Shown here one piece after another: positions 4,551 through 5,591 of a stretch of 5,591 nt of DNA; positions within the stretch are counted from its first letter, which is position 1, and each line of letters begins with the position of its first letter. Location of the stretch: positions 1 to 5,591 of the forward strand of contig JADFVC010000128.1 in the NCBI GenBank assembly GCA_015222355.1, in the 5' to 3' direction. Source of the DNA: Chloroflexota bacterium (GTDB lineage: Bacteria; Desulfobacterota; Desulfuromonadia; Desulfuromonadales; Geopsychrobacteraceae). The notes beneath the pieces were generated by a model that worked only from the letters and a program-made list of their open reading frames with translations, had not been told where the DNA came from and made no database searches. A program made the translations under genes and the position numbers.

Positions 4551-5591
4551 ATGAAGTTTGTCGATCAGGTCAGAATTGAAGTCAAAGCCGGGGATGGCGG
4601 GCGCGGTTGCGTCTCCTTCCGCCGTGAAAAATTCGTTCCCAAAGGTGGGCCCGACGGGGGTGATGGAGGCAAAGGGGGGAATATCTATTTTGTTGTCGAT
4701 AACGCCCTGACGACCCTGCTTGACTATCGTTATATGCGCCATTGCAAGGCCAAGAACGGTGCGCCTGGGCTGGGCAAGACCATGCATGGGAAAAATGGTG
4801 AATCTCTCGAACTGCGGGTGCCGTCGGGAACGCTGGTTTACGACGACGAAAGCGGTGAGCTGCTAGCCGATCTGATCGAAACTGGTGAACCGATCCTGTT
4901 TTTGCCCGGTGGCCAGGGTGGCCGGGGTAATGCCCGTTTTGCCACCAGTACCAACCGGGCACCGCGCCATGCCCAGCCAGGGATTGCCGGTGAAACCAAG
5001 CAACTGCGCCTGGAATTGAAGCTGCTCGCCGACGTTGGTCTGGTGGGGTTGCCGAATGCCGGCAAGTCGACCCTGATCTCGGCCGTTTCGGCGGCCAAAC
5101 CGAAGGTTGCCGATTATCCCTTTACCACTTTGGTACCGAACCTCGGCGTGGTTCCGTATGGCGGCTACAAAACCATGGTGATTGCTGACATTCCCGGGCT
5201 GATTGCCGGGGCCAGCGAAGGGCATGGTCTGGGAACCCGTTTTTTGCGCCATGTCGAGCGGACCGACCTGTTCCTGCATCTGGTTGACCTGAGCTGTATG
5301 CAGAGTGGCGATCCGTTTGAGAATTTCCAGATGATCAACAACGAACTGCGTAACTATGATGAGTCGCTGGCGCAAAAGCCTCAGTTGGTGGTCTTGACCA
5401 AGATGGATGTCCCCGAGGTCAGGGAACAGGCGGAACAGTTAACAGGCCACTTTGAGTCACTCGGCTACCCGGTCTTTCCGATCTCTGCGGTGACTGGTGA
5501 AGGGCTCAAAGCGCTGGTTTTTTCCTTGGGCGAGGAACTGGATCGCCTCCGCGAGATGGAATCGGCTTCAGGTCAACTTGACACCGGTCCG
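4551..5591 (+). CDS. obgE: GTPase ObgE/CgtA, 3' end outside window
   Basis: Obg is an essential GTPase that binds the 50S subunit, acts in its late assembly and is linked to the stringent response. 347 codons are visible with no stop, so the gene runs off the right edge; family lengths of about 335-390 suggest that little is missing. The glycine-rich Obg fold fills residues 1-158, with GDGGRGCVSFRREKF (14-28), KGGPDGGDGGKGG just after, and PGGQGGRGNARF (119-130). The G domain is complete: G1 GLPNAGKST (166-174), G2 DYPFTT (188-193), G3 DIPG (213-216), G4 TKMD (283-286), G5 SAVTGEG (312-318). The start ATG has AGGA eight bases upstream and begins MKFVDQVRIEV as in homologues. It follows rplU-rpmA as in most bacteria, but a terminator and 204 bases separate it from rpmA. 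Confidence 0.97.
   Translation, partial: MKFVDQVRIEVKAGDGGRGCVSFRREKFVPKGGPDGGDGGKGGNIYFVVDNALTTLLDYRYMRHCKAKNGAPGLGKTMHGKNGESLELRVPSGTLVYDDESGELLADLIETGEPILFLPGGQGGRGNARFATSTNRAPRHAQPGIAGETKQLRLELKLLADVGLVGLPNAGKSTLISAVSAAKPKVADYPFTTLVPNLGVVPYGGYKTMVIADIPGLIAGASEGHGLGTRFLRHVERTDLFLHLVDLSCMQSGDPFENFQMINNELRNYDESLAQKPQLVVLTKMDVPEVREQAEQLTGHFESLGYPVFPISAVTGEGLKALVFSLGEELDRLREMESASGQLDTGP

Noticed and set aside
4863..5375. 170-codon minus-strand open frame opposite obgE
   Set aside because: Antisense shadow of the Obg GTPase domain; the plus strand has all five G motifs.

Overview
This window looks like a chromosomal housekeeping segment of a GC-moderate, Gram-negative, probably anaerobic bacterium. 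The gene set and protein style (an Rnf complex, a 725-residue PPK1, rplU-rpmA-obgE in a row) best fit a desulfuromonad (Desulfuromonadales, formerly Deltaproteobacteria). That placement is an inference from family resemblance, not a search result.

Layout. Positions 1-668, minus strand: the start of rnfB (only the first nine codons) and a complete rnfA, subunits of the Rnf ion-translocating ferredoxin:NAD oxidoreductase. A good sigma70-type promoter (709-737) lies directly upstream of rnfA, so rnfA appears to be the first gene of its transcription unit. Positions 669-1446: a long non-coding divergent region of about 780 bases. It holds the rnfA promoter, a cluster of GAGAT/ATCTC motifs, and a 204-base nested inverted-repeat element (991-1194) built from CACGGA units, which looks like a dispersed intergenic repeat. 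Positions 1447-3624, plus strand: ppk1, polyphosphate kinase. Positions 3679-4407: a ribosomal protein unit with its own promoter, rplU (L21) and rpmA (L27), closed by a strong intrinsic terminator. Positions 4551-5591: obgE/cgtA, the ribosome-assembly GTPase, running off the window.

How the genes relate. rplU, rpmA and obgE form the widely conserved large-subunit ribosome cluster: L21 and L27 are 50S proteins and Obg acts in late 50S maturation. Here a terminator stands between rpmA and obgE, so obgE must depend on read-through or on its own promoter. ppk1 makes polyphosphate from ATP and Rnf couples ferredoxin/NAD redox chemistry to an ion gradient. They share an intergenic region but there is no sequence sign that they are co-regulated.

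No evident new multi-gene system is present. The points most worth checking are the CACGGA inverted-repeat element, the serine that replaces a normally conserved active-site arginine in PPK1, the terminator-like hairpin between rnfA and rnfB, and the repeated motifs around the rnfA promoter.
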